A stretch of DNA of 64,000 bases from Stropharia rugosoannulata (Eukaryota > Basidiomycota > Agaricomycetes > Agaricales > Strophariaceae), in NCBI GenBank assembly GCA_028532985.1, contig JANCIK010000008.1, positions 620,001 to 684,000 on the forward strand, in the 5' to 3' direction. This document shows positions 1-10,672 of this stretch, one piece after another. The stretch's first letter is position 1. Each line of letters starts with the position of its first letter. The translations under genes were made by a program, and so were the position numbers. The notes beneath the pieces were generated by a model. The model was not told the origin of the DNA. It saw only the letters and a program-made list of their open reading frames with translations, and did not search any database.

Positions 1-1226
1 TCATTAAATCCCTTCTCTTGGTAGCCAACGCGGTCGCGATGCCACTCGAGCCAACTTTCCAACCTCGCTCCTTCCCTCTTCTCGTCAAGGACTCCTACAG
101 CGACATGAATTAATTCGGGCGTTCCTGTCTGCCAGGAGAAGACCGTCGCTCCACATGTCGCGCAAAATTCACAATATTCGCCTGGACTTGAGATATACTG
201 TTTCAATCCACTGGGTCGCTGCGAATCGTCTGACAGATTCAACAGCGTGTCCGAGTTCGCCTTCACGATATTCGCGAGCGGGATGAACGCCCACGACGCG
301 ATCGTAGATCCGGTCGCCAGGCGGCAGAATGTGCACATGCAGTGCCCGGCGAGGTACTTGGTGGGATTTGGTGAGGAAGGTGGGTATAGCCACCACTTCT
401 CGTCTTTCGTGTTTTTAATAGTCGATAGACGGGTCCCTTCGTGCTGATGAATCAAGTCTGGGTATGCAGCCGAGGGAGCAAATGACGCCTCCGAAGGACG
501 GGTGACTTCGAATGAGATAGTACCGCAATGACAGTACCCCTTCACTCGGCCGCTATCATCCTGTCGTTTATCGAGTGCGTCGGATGTCCAGGGGAACGGA
601 ACCTCTTCAGTACCAACCGCATCTTTGTGCCGCGGCAGCTGCACCCCATCTGCAACCCTGAGGTGGTCCGCCAGCCCTCCGTCAAGTGTGTCCGAGATGA
701 ACTGATGGCAAGGTCTACTAAAGATGCCGTCAAATCTCTCCAGCACGCCGACCGTCACAAACCATCCTTCTCCGCTATCCGAAGCAAAGAATAGGTACGC
801 CGAACAAGACTTGCAGAAATATCTTGTGGCCTTATCGGAGGACCTATACGCCGTGAGGTCGCCGAGGTCGTACGGCGTCTCCGCTTCCTCTACACGTGTC
901 GACGGAGGGGCCAACTTCCCGTCCTTTGTTGACGCAATATTTCCATGGTGTGTGATTATCTTCCCATCCTCCTCGTCACCGCTGTGCGACCCCATCCGGC
1001 TCGGAGCCTGGCTCTGGCTGCGACTGCTGTGGACGCTCAACCCATTGTGCGTCCGTTCTAGCGGCACGCCTTTGATAGGTATGTGCTGCATGGCCATTTG
1101 GCCTGATAAATGGCGGCAGGTCGAGCAATGGCAAAAGTCGATCATGACTGGGAGCGACGAGGTGTCGAACGCAACTCGAAATGCGTTCAACTCGCATTGG
1201 CAGGACGCATTCACGTAGGTCGTCAT
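1..1226 (-). CDS. Double GFA/CENP-V-domain (Mss4-like) protein, 3' end cut by window edge
   Basis: One uninterrupted frame runs from the ATG at 1226 to the left edge, giving 408 codons without an intron or stop; the C-terminus lies outside the window. Two GFA (glutathione-dependent formaldehyde-activating, PF04828-type) zinc folds are visible. The first has a CQC pair, then CHCSTC, then CKSC. The second has CHCGTISFEV, then CMCTFCR, then CEFCATCG. Both carry the full set of Cys ligands expected of the family, so both should bind zinc. The linker between CHCSTC and CKSC of domain 1 is acidic and Ser-rich. Members are small cytosolic or nuclear proteins, mostly without a proven substrate; the family name comes from a glutathione-formaldehyde adduct activity that few members are known to have. 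Domain identity is clear, biochemical role unknown. Confidence 0.88.
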   Translation of the reverse strand, partial: MTTYVNASCQCELNAFRVAFDTSSLPVMIDFCHCSTCRHLSGQMAMQHIPIKGVPLERTHNGLSVHSSRSQSQAPSRMGSHSGDEEDGKIITHHGNIASTKDGKLAPPSTRVEEAETPYDLGDLTAYRSSDKATRYFCKSCSAYLFFASDSGEGWFVTVGVLERFDGIFSRPCHQFISDTLDGGLADHLRVADGVQLPRHKDAVGTEEVPFPWTSDALDKRQDDSGRVKGYCHCGTISFEVTRPSEASFAPSAAYPDLIHQHEGTRLSTIKNTKDEKWWLYPPSSPNPTKYLAGHCMCTFCRLATGSTIASWAFIPLANIVKANSDTLLNLSDDSQRPSGLKQYISSPGEYCEFCATCGATVFSWQTGTPELIHVAVGVLDEKREGARLESWLEWHRDRVGYQEKGFN

Positions 1227-2234
1227 CGTGTCCTAATAGCTCTGGCGATAGTGATGTTTTATACTTCAGTACCAATCCAAAGATGACCATTTGAAGTATA
1301 CTCACAAATAGTTAGTTTGCAGTTGGTGCTGCGGATTATTGTCAGTAGGTACTAAGTTGGCTGTAAAGATTTATATAGCAGCAGGAGCGGCGGTTGGAGA
1401 GGCCAGTGATGTATCTGTTGTCGATGACGATGTAATGCCAGTGGGGATGATATGTGCATACGAGATCATTTTTATACTTCCCCGGTGTGCGCGTAATGCG
1501 ATGGGGCAGGATGGGGCGGAGAATCTAAACCACAATGAGGCAAGTATAGCTATGGATCACGTTGACGGAATGGGTCCGAAATATGCATGGGCCGGTCGAG
1601 ATTGGGCTTAGAATTTCCCGGCACGATGACCTATGACATGATCCTTTCATAGTTTTCATAGGCTTCGCACTTGAGGCGGCTGGACCAAGTTAATGAAGAT
1701 CCTTGTATTTAGTTTCGACTGCGTTCTCCGTAGACGAATCAAAAAACGGTTATTTACGTACTGATGAGCAGTCAGTGAAGTCCATACGCAATCAAAGTGA
1801 ATCTAGAGTTACCTAGCTAGTGCGCACTGCGCGTGAATCGCGACAAAAGTCCTATCTCCTCTAACTTCCCACCACGGCAGGATGCTCACAGGACATGAGC
1901 TAACGAGTTAAATGAGTGGAATTGGTCTAGAACATTATGACACAGGTTAACTGTTTACACCGAAAAATAAGACGCGCATAATGAATGCAGAAGACGCGGG
2001 GTAAACTTGTACGGGGAAAAGAAACAGAGGGAAAGGAACGTGGATATCATATGGTAAAGTATGGTATGGGCCGGATCAGGATATTATAGGGAGCATAGCG
2101 CGGGGAAGCAGATAGCGGTATAAGTAGCATCGAACATGGAACAAATGAGGTTTGAGGGGGTTGGTATGAAAAAGAGTCAGTGAACTAACGAACGAACACT
2201 AAAAACCAAGAAAAAGCATTTGAACCTAAGGGAG
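1227..2234. other. Intergenic region between the GFA gene and num1
   Basis: No open frame here has codon structure or family similarity that I recognise. The stretch holds the upstream region of the GFA gene and the 3' flank of the num1 homologue. No repeat, tRNA or transposon signature was seen. Confidence 0.5.
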
Positions 2235-5200
2235 TTAATCAACCGTGGGGACCGACGTCTTTGTCGACCGCCTTGAGCCAAATCGGGACTTTCCATCCTC
2301 GCGTCGGGCCCAGCCAAACAGGCCACCTTCGTGAGACTGAGCGCTGCCTGTGCGAGAGCGGAATGACCATGCAGGTGATGCAGGACGCGCGTTTTCAGGT
2401 GCGTGGGGCTCAAGGTGTCGCGTCTCTACGCTCCGTCGGGTAGTAACAGTTCCTTGGTTGTGGTAATCTTGACTGGCAGGACCGGAAGGATGGTGGTGGT
2501 GGTGATGATGAGCATGTCCGACCGTGTGTCGTCCATCGCAACATGCACGGACATTTTCGAGGCCTTCGAAGCCTTCGTCATCCGACGCATTGTCCCCGTG
2601 TAATTCGAAATCAAGGTCCTCCGGATCGGGGACGTCAACAAAAGAGCGGTCGGGGCTGTACGGGCTCTCTGGGCCGTATCTCAGGTATTCGAGTGCAGGA
2701 GTTCCAGAACGCTTAGAGCCGGAACGCCCGACAGATAGTTGCGAGCGACTACGCTGTCCGCGAGGCGTCGTGTTCCAGACGTCACCGGCTACAGCGCTCC
2801 GTGCACTACGTTGACTTTGAGGACTAGTGGTCATCGGTGGACGACGGTTGGTATTCTCTGGTGTTTGAGGGAGTATGCTATTGTTTGCGGGCGACATGAT
2901 ACTTGGATTGTTGGGACGAGAAAGGAGGTATTTCAGGGCCTGCGAGATGCCAACTCAGAGGATATTAAGATGAGTTCCACTGGCGACTTACGTTAAGCCA
3001 TATATCATGTCTCTCCTTCGTAAGAGCTGTGATCTTCATCTCCCGTTGTGGAGTCGAGACGATGACACTGTATTGGTAGAGACCGGGAGGCATGGGATTG
3101 GGATCAAGAACAGAACGCACACCCTCGATGTATGCTACAAAGGAAACATGTAGTTAGCTAATGTAAACGACGATCACAGAAATAAATAAAAAGTAACATA
3201 CCACTCTTTGCGCTCGACTCCGATACGTTCGACGAGCCCGGGTCAGCCGAGCTCCAATACAGCGTCTTCGTATACGGGTGCACCCAGAAGAACCTTTTGT
3301 GCCTCTTCTCCCCAACACCCTTGCCAATCGCGCGGCGCGTATACTTGTACAAGAACTCGCCAATCATCGTCTGCGTGATCGCGTGGATAATCGCCGGATC
3401 CGTCGACATCACATTGTGCGCGCGTGGGGTAATATCCGCGCTCTTGTTCGGCGTCGACGGTGCCTCGGTAACTGCACCTGGCCCAGTAGAGCGGTCGAAC
3501 TGGTGCCTGTCGGACGACATCGACGAGCGCGGCGACGCCATGCTGTGGTCCGACGTGAGCGACGTCGTCGAGCGTCCGTGATGCGTGTGCTCGCGCACGC
3601 TGTGGGACGAGAGTGTGCCGGAGGGTACGTACGCGTGCCCAGGCGTGTGCGATCCCGATCTGAAGCTGCCAGTCGATGGCGGTTGGCGGAGCCCGCCATG
3701 CGAGGGCGGAACGCTGGCGGAGAGGGAGCGGATGCTGTATGAGTGCTGATTGTTGCCCGGCACAGATAAAACAGAGCCAAGAGGGGTGGTGGCGCGCTGA
3801 ATGAGCTCTGCAGGGGGCGGCGAGGAGGGGCGCGGCGGGGGAACATCGCGCTGGCCGTTGACTCTGCGGTCGGGGATGAAGTTGGGCGGGGGCATGCTGT
3901 TCGGGGGAGGGGGCAACTTGGGCGGAGGAGGTAGGGACATGACGGGAGGCCGTGACTTGTCCATCGACGTCAAGAGAGGGCCGTTCGCCGATGTCGAGGG
4001 CACTCGTGCGCGAATCGCAGAATCTTCGCCCTTATGACCAGAGGCAATGAGCGACTCGATAGACTGCCTTCTATCCGAGCTTCCAGTCCTCCGGCCAAAC
4101 GTACTCGATGCTGATTCGCGGAAGACGCTGGACATGGGTGTGCTGATCGGCGAAGGCGCCGTGAAGACAGGCGCTGGTGCTGATGCAGATAAAGCATTTG
4201 ATGACCCAGACGAAGGAGGAGGAATGAATTGGAATTGGTGGCTGTTGCTTGAGCCTACGCGGTACAAGGCCGGCTTGGGAGAAGGAGATGGCGTGAGGAC
4301 TGCAGGGATGGGGGCAGGCGGAGTAGAAGGCTTCCAATCTTCAGTCTGTATCGAGACTTCCTTGACTTCGGGTTTAGGAGCTTGAATAACGACGGGCTCT
4401 GGGATCTCAAAGAGGTCTGCGCTAACACCGACTGTCTCGTATGAGGGGGTTCGCTCTGGAACAGGAGCGTAATACGACGAGGCAGATGTCGGGGGACGAT
4501 CGAGAGATTGGGTCGACCTCTGGTGCCTGCTCGAGAAGTGCGACGCCTTGATACTTTCGGCATCGTCCTCTGAGTCGGAGTAATCATTGTCCGACATAGT
4601 ACGCACGGAATGATAGTCCTCAGTAGGAGTAGTCAATACAATGCTCTGCCTAGCGTCATGGTAGTCGTCCTCGGTCTCAGCGCCAGTTTCAGTCTCTTCG
4701 CCCTCGTCCAACTCATCTTCGTCAATGAGGGGACGGACGCCCAGGAATGACCTCGTGATAGTAGTATCGGCAGTGCCAGAGCTGGAGCGAGACACATCCG
4801 ACTGGGTGATTGTAGTCCTGCGGTCACCGTTTGATGTGGCCAAAGGTGGCAAACCACGTCCAAGAGGTGCTTGAGGTTGGGCAAGAGGCTCCGGGATTGG
4901 ATCGGTCCCAATACCGCTGTCGACGAGAACCGGGGGAGCGGGTTCTGGTGCGTTGAACTGGACGCCCAACTCGGCCTTCTCTACCATTACAGGAGTTGGC
5001 TCAGGGTCGGTCTGTAGAGAGATCTCTGCCATGGTAGGCTTGGGCGGCAGAACTGGCTCGGGCTCAGGCTCCGATTGTATGCCCATCTCCGCGTGCACTA
5101 CAGGTGGTAGCGGCAGAACAACAGGTGCGAGGACAGGCTCTGGTTCTGGATCCGATTGAACACCCATCTCGACGTGAACAACGGAGGGGGGCGCGGGTAC

Positions 5201-7547
5201 GGGTTCAGGTTCAGGCAAGACAGGTGGCTCTGAAAGGATAACCGTCTTCTCGTCCTCGAAGTTCTCTGTCTGGCATCCGAATTCTACCTTCTCGACCTTC
5301 TTGACCCGGATGTACTCGACCCCGTCGTCATCTTCCTGGATAACATCTCCATTGAGTAGTGACGTGCTGAGCGATTTGAGAGGAGAGGACTCGAACCCGC
5401 TGAGTTCTGCAGCAAGCACTTCGGGAGCATCGACAATGGACGGTGGCCGGGCCTCCTTGAAGGGAACCCCGCCGCGCTTTCTGCGGCCAACGCCGCCACC
5501 GCGTGCAGAGCGGCCAAGGACGGCTTGGCGCAAAGGGCTCCCTGTATACGATCCATTTGATGGTGTCCGGCGCAACACATTCGCAAACGCAGGGTCCATA
5601 CCATCGACGCTTGTTCGGTTCGAGCGCGGCTCAGCCTCGGGGGCCGCAGGCGAAGGTGACGGCGATCTCGAACGCTGTTCCTCTTGATCATCTTGGGCTG
5701 CGTCAATTCTATCACCGAAGAACTGAGATACTTCGTCGTCGTCTTCGTGTTGGCTAAAGTTCTTGGGAATTGATGGGACAGGTGGTGGAGGCGATCCGTC
5801 AGATAAGTTATGACGGTCGTCATCGTCATCGTCGTGGTAATCTGAGGATGGACTGCCAGCAGCCATACCCAGCCTTTGCATGAGTGTGATGCCTCCCCGC
5901 CCACGTCCCCGACCACGACCACGAGCAGAACGATTGGCGCCAACTTTGAAAGGAGTAACGCGTCTAACTGATTTTTTGTCAGTGGTACTCTCATCAGCAT
6001 CCTCATCGACATGTTCTTCAGGAGCGGCCTGAGCCTGTTGTGCCTCGGCTTCTAGTTTGATTCTTAGTTGCTTCTCGCGGGTTAAGGTGCCTTTCAGTGT
6101 GTTGATTTGCCGCTGAGCATGAGCCAAACGTTGCTGTAAGGCTTCAATCTCGTTCGTAGGATGATTAGGGGCGAGGAAAGGTCTGCGAAGAGGCGAAGGT
6201 TCTGGCGAATCGGGGAAATCAGAGCCAAATTCATCTGGAGGAAATAGAGCTGCAACATCCAGATTTCTGCGATTGGTAGATCCTCGTCCAGTAGTACCGA
6301 AAACGTCCTCTCCGTCATCATGGCCAGCGGGAGTAAGGAAGTCTTTGACATCACCACCACCTGGTGTAAGAGGCGAATACCGCGGAAGTTTCCGTCCTGC
6401 ACGAGCAACGTCTGCCTTTAGGGTGTCCAAAGCCTGTTGAAGGTCAGATTTGTCGCGAGTGAGTCCGGCTGCGTGTTTGCGGGCATGGGCAATGTCGGTA
6501 TCGTGTTTGACCTTGAGTTGCTCTACAACATTGTTTAGTCGCTCGGCCTCCGTCTTCTGTTGCTCGGCAGTATCCCGGGATTGTGCCAAAGCTTTTGTTA
6601 TCCTTTTGTTGTCAGACTCCAATCGTTGAATGGTCGCCGTTTGGTCCTCAAGACGAGAGATCAATTCCTGTTGCCGGACTTCAAGGTTCCAATTCTCCTC
6701 TTTGAATTTGTCTGGACATCATATTGAGAAATTTGAGCGGCATATACGATTAAAAGGTCCGTACCGGTGTTTTGTTCCTGCTGCTTCAGCAAAGTCTTGA
6801 GCCCTTCGACGGTCTTTTCCAGATCATCCTTCTCTTCTTTCATGTCCTGAATAGCCTTGTCGCGCTCTCCCAGGAGTGATTGAAGCCTGCGAACCTCCGT
6901 CAGAAGCCCACTACCGATTTCGAAGGCGAATTCTAGAGGAAGGTTATGATAAATGCTAAGGCCGATAAGATCACAACGTAATCGTCGAGTCACTCACCGA
7001 CGTCGTCTGCTCTATGGGCCGCATTTTTAGCACGTCTGGACTGAGCAGCGGATGTGCCAGCTGTCGGTTTGCTGCGCTCGGGTTCGTCACGAGATAGGTC
7101 CGTGTATGGCGCGGCAGGTGAATGAAGACCGACATTCAAGAGGTCCTAGATACGAAAAGGAGAAGATATGGGATGAGTTGAGTGGCACAACGCAGCATGA
7201 CGGACCTTGGAGTTATTGCCAAACTGGCCTGACAGCTGCAAGTTCTCTTCCTCCCAAGCCACTATGGTATCGGCGAGCTCCTGATATCGCTGACGCGCCT
7301 CCTCGTCAATCTCATCGACATCTCCTTTATTCACCTCCAGCTCTTCTATGCGGCGTATGCGCTCCTCCAGCTCAGACTGTTGGGTGAGAACCCGCTGCCC
7401 GAAATTGCCTGCGAGTTGGAGCTGCTCGGCCTTCCTCTGGAGGGCATTGTGGAAATAAAGTTTCATGTCGCCGGTCGCGGGGAAAGAGTGATTTGGAGAA
7501 CTAAAGTCGGGCATGGTGGGCAGCACTGGGGCGGCATAAGAAGACAT
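2235..7547 (-). CDS. num1: Num1/ApsA/Mcp5-type cortical anchor (coiled coil plus C-terminal PH domain)
   Basis: Six exons join in frame: 7547-7206, 7145-6998, 6932-6765, 6711-3202, 3134-2992 and 2939-2235, giving 1671 residues. The N-terminal third is coiled coil, with heptad-rich segments around residues 25-110 and 160-330. A long Ser/Pro-rich disordered middle follows. The end is a Mcp5-type PH domain (about residues 1325-1440): MIGEFLYKYTRR, then RHKRFFWVHPYTKTLYW, then YIEGVRSVLDPNPMPPG in the next exon, then WLNALKYLLSRP. In yeasts and Aspergillus this family binds phosphoinositides at the cell cortex and captures dynein and microtubules for nuclear positioning. The Ser/Arg/His-rich tail after the PH domain, including a run of seven His, is the last exon and not a separate gene. 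A series of QT-like motifs lies in the middle (see findings). The start is the ATG at 7547; a longer frame upstream only has a TTG. Confidence 0.9.
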
Positions 7548-9034
7548 GGCCGCCAGAGCCTTTGAAAGCCCTTGACGGGTCTTGAAGAAAAGCTTTGAAG
7601 ACCGTAGACCCGCCGCGTGCCCTCGTTCGAACCATAGATCCAAGTCTTCCCACAATCACATGCACACTATCAACGCTTCCAATCCTCCTGTCACGGTTCG
7701 TTTTAGTTTCCCTTCATTTCGCCTCCTGAGCGCTCGTCAGGCCTTTACCAACCTTAAGAGTAGCCTACTATCAGCAGGCGTACAGCCGTTAGGCGATTAA
7801 GGCTCATAGGCACCGGCACAGCCATCACTTTGTGGTCAGGCAACAGTCACTGGAACAACCGTCGCGATTCAGAACATCTCTACCCCGCCTGTATGACACT
7901 GACAGTCAGCATCTTACAGTGGGGCGTACTGGTACCAAACTGGTACTGAGAATACATAGCCGAACGCCGAAAAATTTATCACATTAAAAATATCAATAGG
8001 AACCATTCAAACAGCGCTCGTGATGACAAACTATTCGGTTTATTAAACACAGATTATTCGGCGATTTCATAAGAAGGGAGCGTTCATATGGTATGACTTT
8101 TGGGCGGTCAAACGACTCTCCGGCGGGATTCAGAGTCACTCCACGTGCTGTTGTTCGATGTTATTCTGATGAAGCATCAGTGCTACCTTTCACCTTCACT
8201 CAATTGAGTTCGTCGACTTTCGCTCAGTTGCTCAAATCAATAACTCACAGTATGTAGTGGCCATCGATACCTCATCTAAATCGCCCTCTATCTTATCCTA
8301 AGTAAGGTGTGGCAGTTTGTGGCAACACTTCTAACCCCTCTCGGACTAATACTGATCAACGGGCCAAGCCAGTGATTTGCCTCCGCGTCTCCTATATAAG
8401 ACAAATTCAATACCTTATTTGCCATTGGAGCTGTTGTAGGCTGTTGTGGAAGATCGGACAAAGATGTACTGATATCATAGCGTCAATATAGTTAACAGGG
8501 GCCAGGAAGATGTACACGCACTTCCTCAAGTGAAGGTTTGAATTTGAAACCTTCTGCGCAGTGCATACTTACTAGTCGACCACTTTATCTCCTGTATTCG
8601 GATGACTTAACTAATTTCCCATCCACTGCACACTGCACACCATGTTAAACCCAGCCACCTGCGAAGCTGACCCGTTATGGTGAGCGATCAGACTTCCAAC
8701 TCTCTCCATTGCGCATGAATAATCCCCTGACAATTATATGTACGAGATAATTTTGAATGCATGTGGCGATACACATTTAACTGAACCGACAAAGCTGTAT
8801 GGCCTGATTGCCCCATTCGGATATGTCAGTACACCTCTGTACCTGTCTGTACACGCTTCAATGTATTCTCAAAATATCTGACAGGATCCTGTCATATCTT
8901 CTGATTTTGCTCAGCCTTTACATCCTTACACATCGGAAGTTCTTGGAGAAAGAACAACATAAAATCAGGCACGGTATGTTTTATTACCTTTTCTCCCGCC
9001 CCCAGCTGCTCCAGTCGATCAAAGTGGCTCAAAA
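7548..9034. other. Intergenic region with one copy of a diverged direct repeat
   Basis: This is the divergent promoter space between num1 (-) and the membrane-protein gene at 9035 (+). Positions 8330-8400 match 10597-10660 downstream of that gene (see findings). A TATATAAG element ends the repeat at about 8393-8400, roughly 640 bp before the ATG. No coding frame was recognised. Confidence 0.5.
8330..8400 (+). repeat. Diverged direct repeat, copy A
   Basis: About 70 bp beginning TCTAACCCCTCTCGGA and including GCCAAGCCAGTGATTT. It recurs in the same orientation at 10597-10660 with a small internal gap and a few substitutions. The two copies bracket the 9035-10439 gene. Confidence 0.7.
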
Positions 9035-10439
9035 ATGGCGGTGACCGTGATTGTCGACGACACTGACCCCGGAATTCAATATTCGGGCGACTGGGCGACA
9101 GTCGATCCTAGCACCCTTGGTTCAGACTACGATGGTACAACCCAAGCTATAGGCAATACCTTGCACAATCCATCTGGGGCCGCCGCGTCATCCTTTTCCT
9201 TCAAGTTTGCTGGTGAGCATTATCGTTTTTTATTTTTTAGCGCAATAATATATATATTACTCACTTTCCAAAGGCTCCGGAACCTTCAACATGTTTGCTC
9301 TGATGTCAACAAGCACCGTTCAAAGCGCAGGTGGCAAACCGTTCTGGTCCTGCACACTTAACGGAGCAACAATCCCCCCACCTGCGCTTGAGCAGTACCT
9401 AGTAGCAGCCACGCAACCAATCTGTTCTGGAGTACTGCCGGCTGGAACCGACAACGAATTCACGTTTACAATAAACTCTGGCGCGCAAGGACAGGTCATT
9501 CTCTTCGACTACCTCCAATATACCCCGCTGTCATCGTCATCACCGCAGAGTTTCAGATACTGGGCCGTCGACTTCACCGACAGCGGTATACAATACGATG
9601 GGACTTGGGATCTATTTATACCCAACAATCTAATGGATCATGGAAAGACAACGGATAGTACGCACGATCCATGGCTTGCATATACCTTCATAGGTACGTA
9701 GGTTTATTCAATTTCGAGTAACATTTCGTTCATGACAAAATTCTATTAAACAGGGTCCGCTATCACGTTCGTGGCAAATGTAGAGCTGTCGGGCACTGCT
9801 AACATCTCGCACGCGACATTTGCAATTGATAATCAAGTCGAGGAAACCGTTCAACTGGAACGGGTACTGCATGCTTTCCAAGCCAGGGTGTCAAATAAAA
9901 TCCTATTCCAGAGCGGCACACTTGACCTCACGATCCCGCATACCCTGAACGTGACATATCTCACCGAAACAGAGAGCGCTCCAGGGCTTACCATCCAGTA
10001 CCTCATAGTTGCCAACGACGCCATCACAGCATCTTCAGGATCACCGATTGCATCATCAGAGTCGGCCGTCGACTCTTCGAGTACAACTACCATACCCAGC
10101 ACATTTACCATACCCCCCACATTTACCACACCCAGCACATTTACCGTACCCAGCACATTTATCCCCGGAGGAGACATCTCTACTACCCATCCTGCAACGA
10201 TAACTGTATTCGGTACAAGCGGCAGTATTGTTTCGGGGAACAATATTAGTCCTACTACCAGCACAACCCCTCCCAGCTCAGATTCCCAGTCCGCGCTTGG
10301 TGACTCAGGTGGCAAGAGTCACAACCATGGTCCCCTTATTGGTGGTGTCGTTGCAGCTGGTGTCATTGTCGTATGTCTCCTTATTGCGCTCACGTCGAAA
10401 AGATGGCGTAGAAATAGTATGGTCGCTTTCCATTTTTAA
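9035..10439 (+). CDS. Type I membrane protein with two beta-sandwich ectodomain repeats
   Basis: Exons 9035-9212, 9274-9693 and 9754-10439 join in frame to 427 residues. The ectodomain has two related halves that open with VIVDDTDPGIQYSGDW (near residue 5) and AVDFTDSGIQYDGTWD (near residue 185), a layout common in expanded mushroom membrane-protein families of unknown function. A Ser/Thr/Pro-rich stalk follows, built partly from four 18-bp DNA repeats. Then comes one membrane helix, GPLIGGVVAAGVIVVCLLIA, and a short basic cytosolic tail. No classical N-terminal signal peptide is visible, so insertion may use the membrane helix itself, or an upstream exon is missed. The tail after KRWRRN could alternatively be spliced to a further exon that I cannot identify. 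Architecture is clear, function unknown. Confidence 0.75.
10091..10162 (+). repeat. Four tandem 18-bp units encoding a PSTFT-type stalk
   Basis: Four units of 18 bp (10091-10108, 10109-10126, 10127-10144, 10145-10162), each close to CATACCCAGCACATTTAC. They encode repeated PSTFT/PPTFT hexapeptides in the extracellular stalk of the 9035 gene. The unit is a multiple of three, so copy-number change would keep the frame. Confidence 0.9.
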
Positions 10440-10596
10440 CACACTTTCCCTCTATCGGTCTCTTACTTGTTGATATCCTATATTATATCTCTGGGGATAG
10501 TGGGATCCATAACAATATACAATTTGAACCGCGGCTTAAGATTACCATCGAGCTTCCCTTAGGACAAAAAACAACTTGTCATGGCATCATATCATA

Positions 10597-10660
10597 TCTA
10601 ACCCCTCTCGGATAGATCTACATGCCAAGCCAGTGATTTACCTCCGCTTCTCCCATAATA
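10597..10660 (+). repeat. Diverged direct repeat, copy B
   Basis: Second copy of the repeat at 8330-8400, same orientation. It sits in the short space between the ends of the 9035 (+) gene and the HET gene (-). The TATATAAG end of copy A is changed here to CATAATAG. Confidence 0.7.
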
Positions 10661-10672
10661 GAAACTACATAT

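Noticed and set aside
2235..2897. Ser/Arg/His-rich 220-codon frame as a separate gene
   Set aside because: It is the last exon of num1; splicing at 2991-2940 joins it directly to the PH domain (WLN to ALKYLLSRP).
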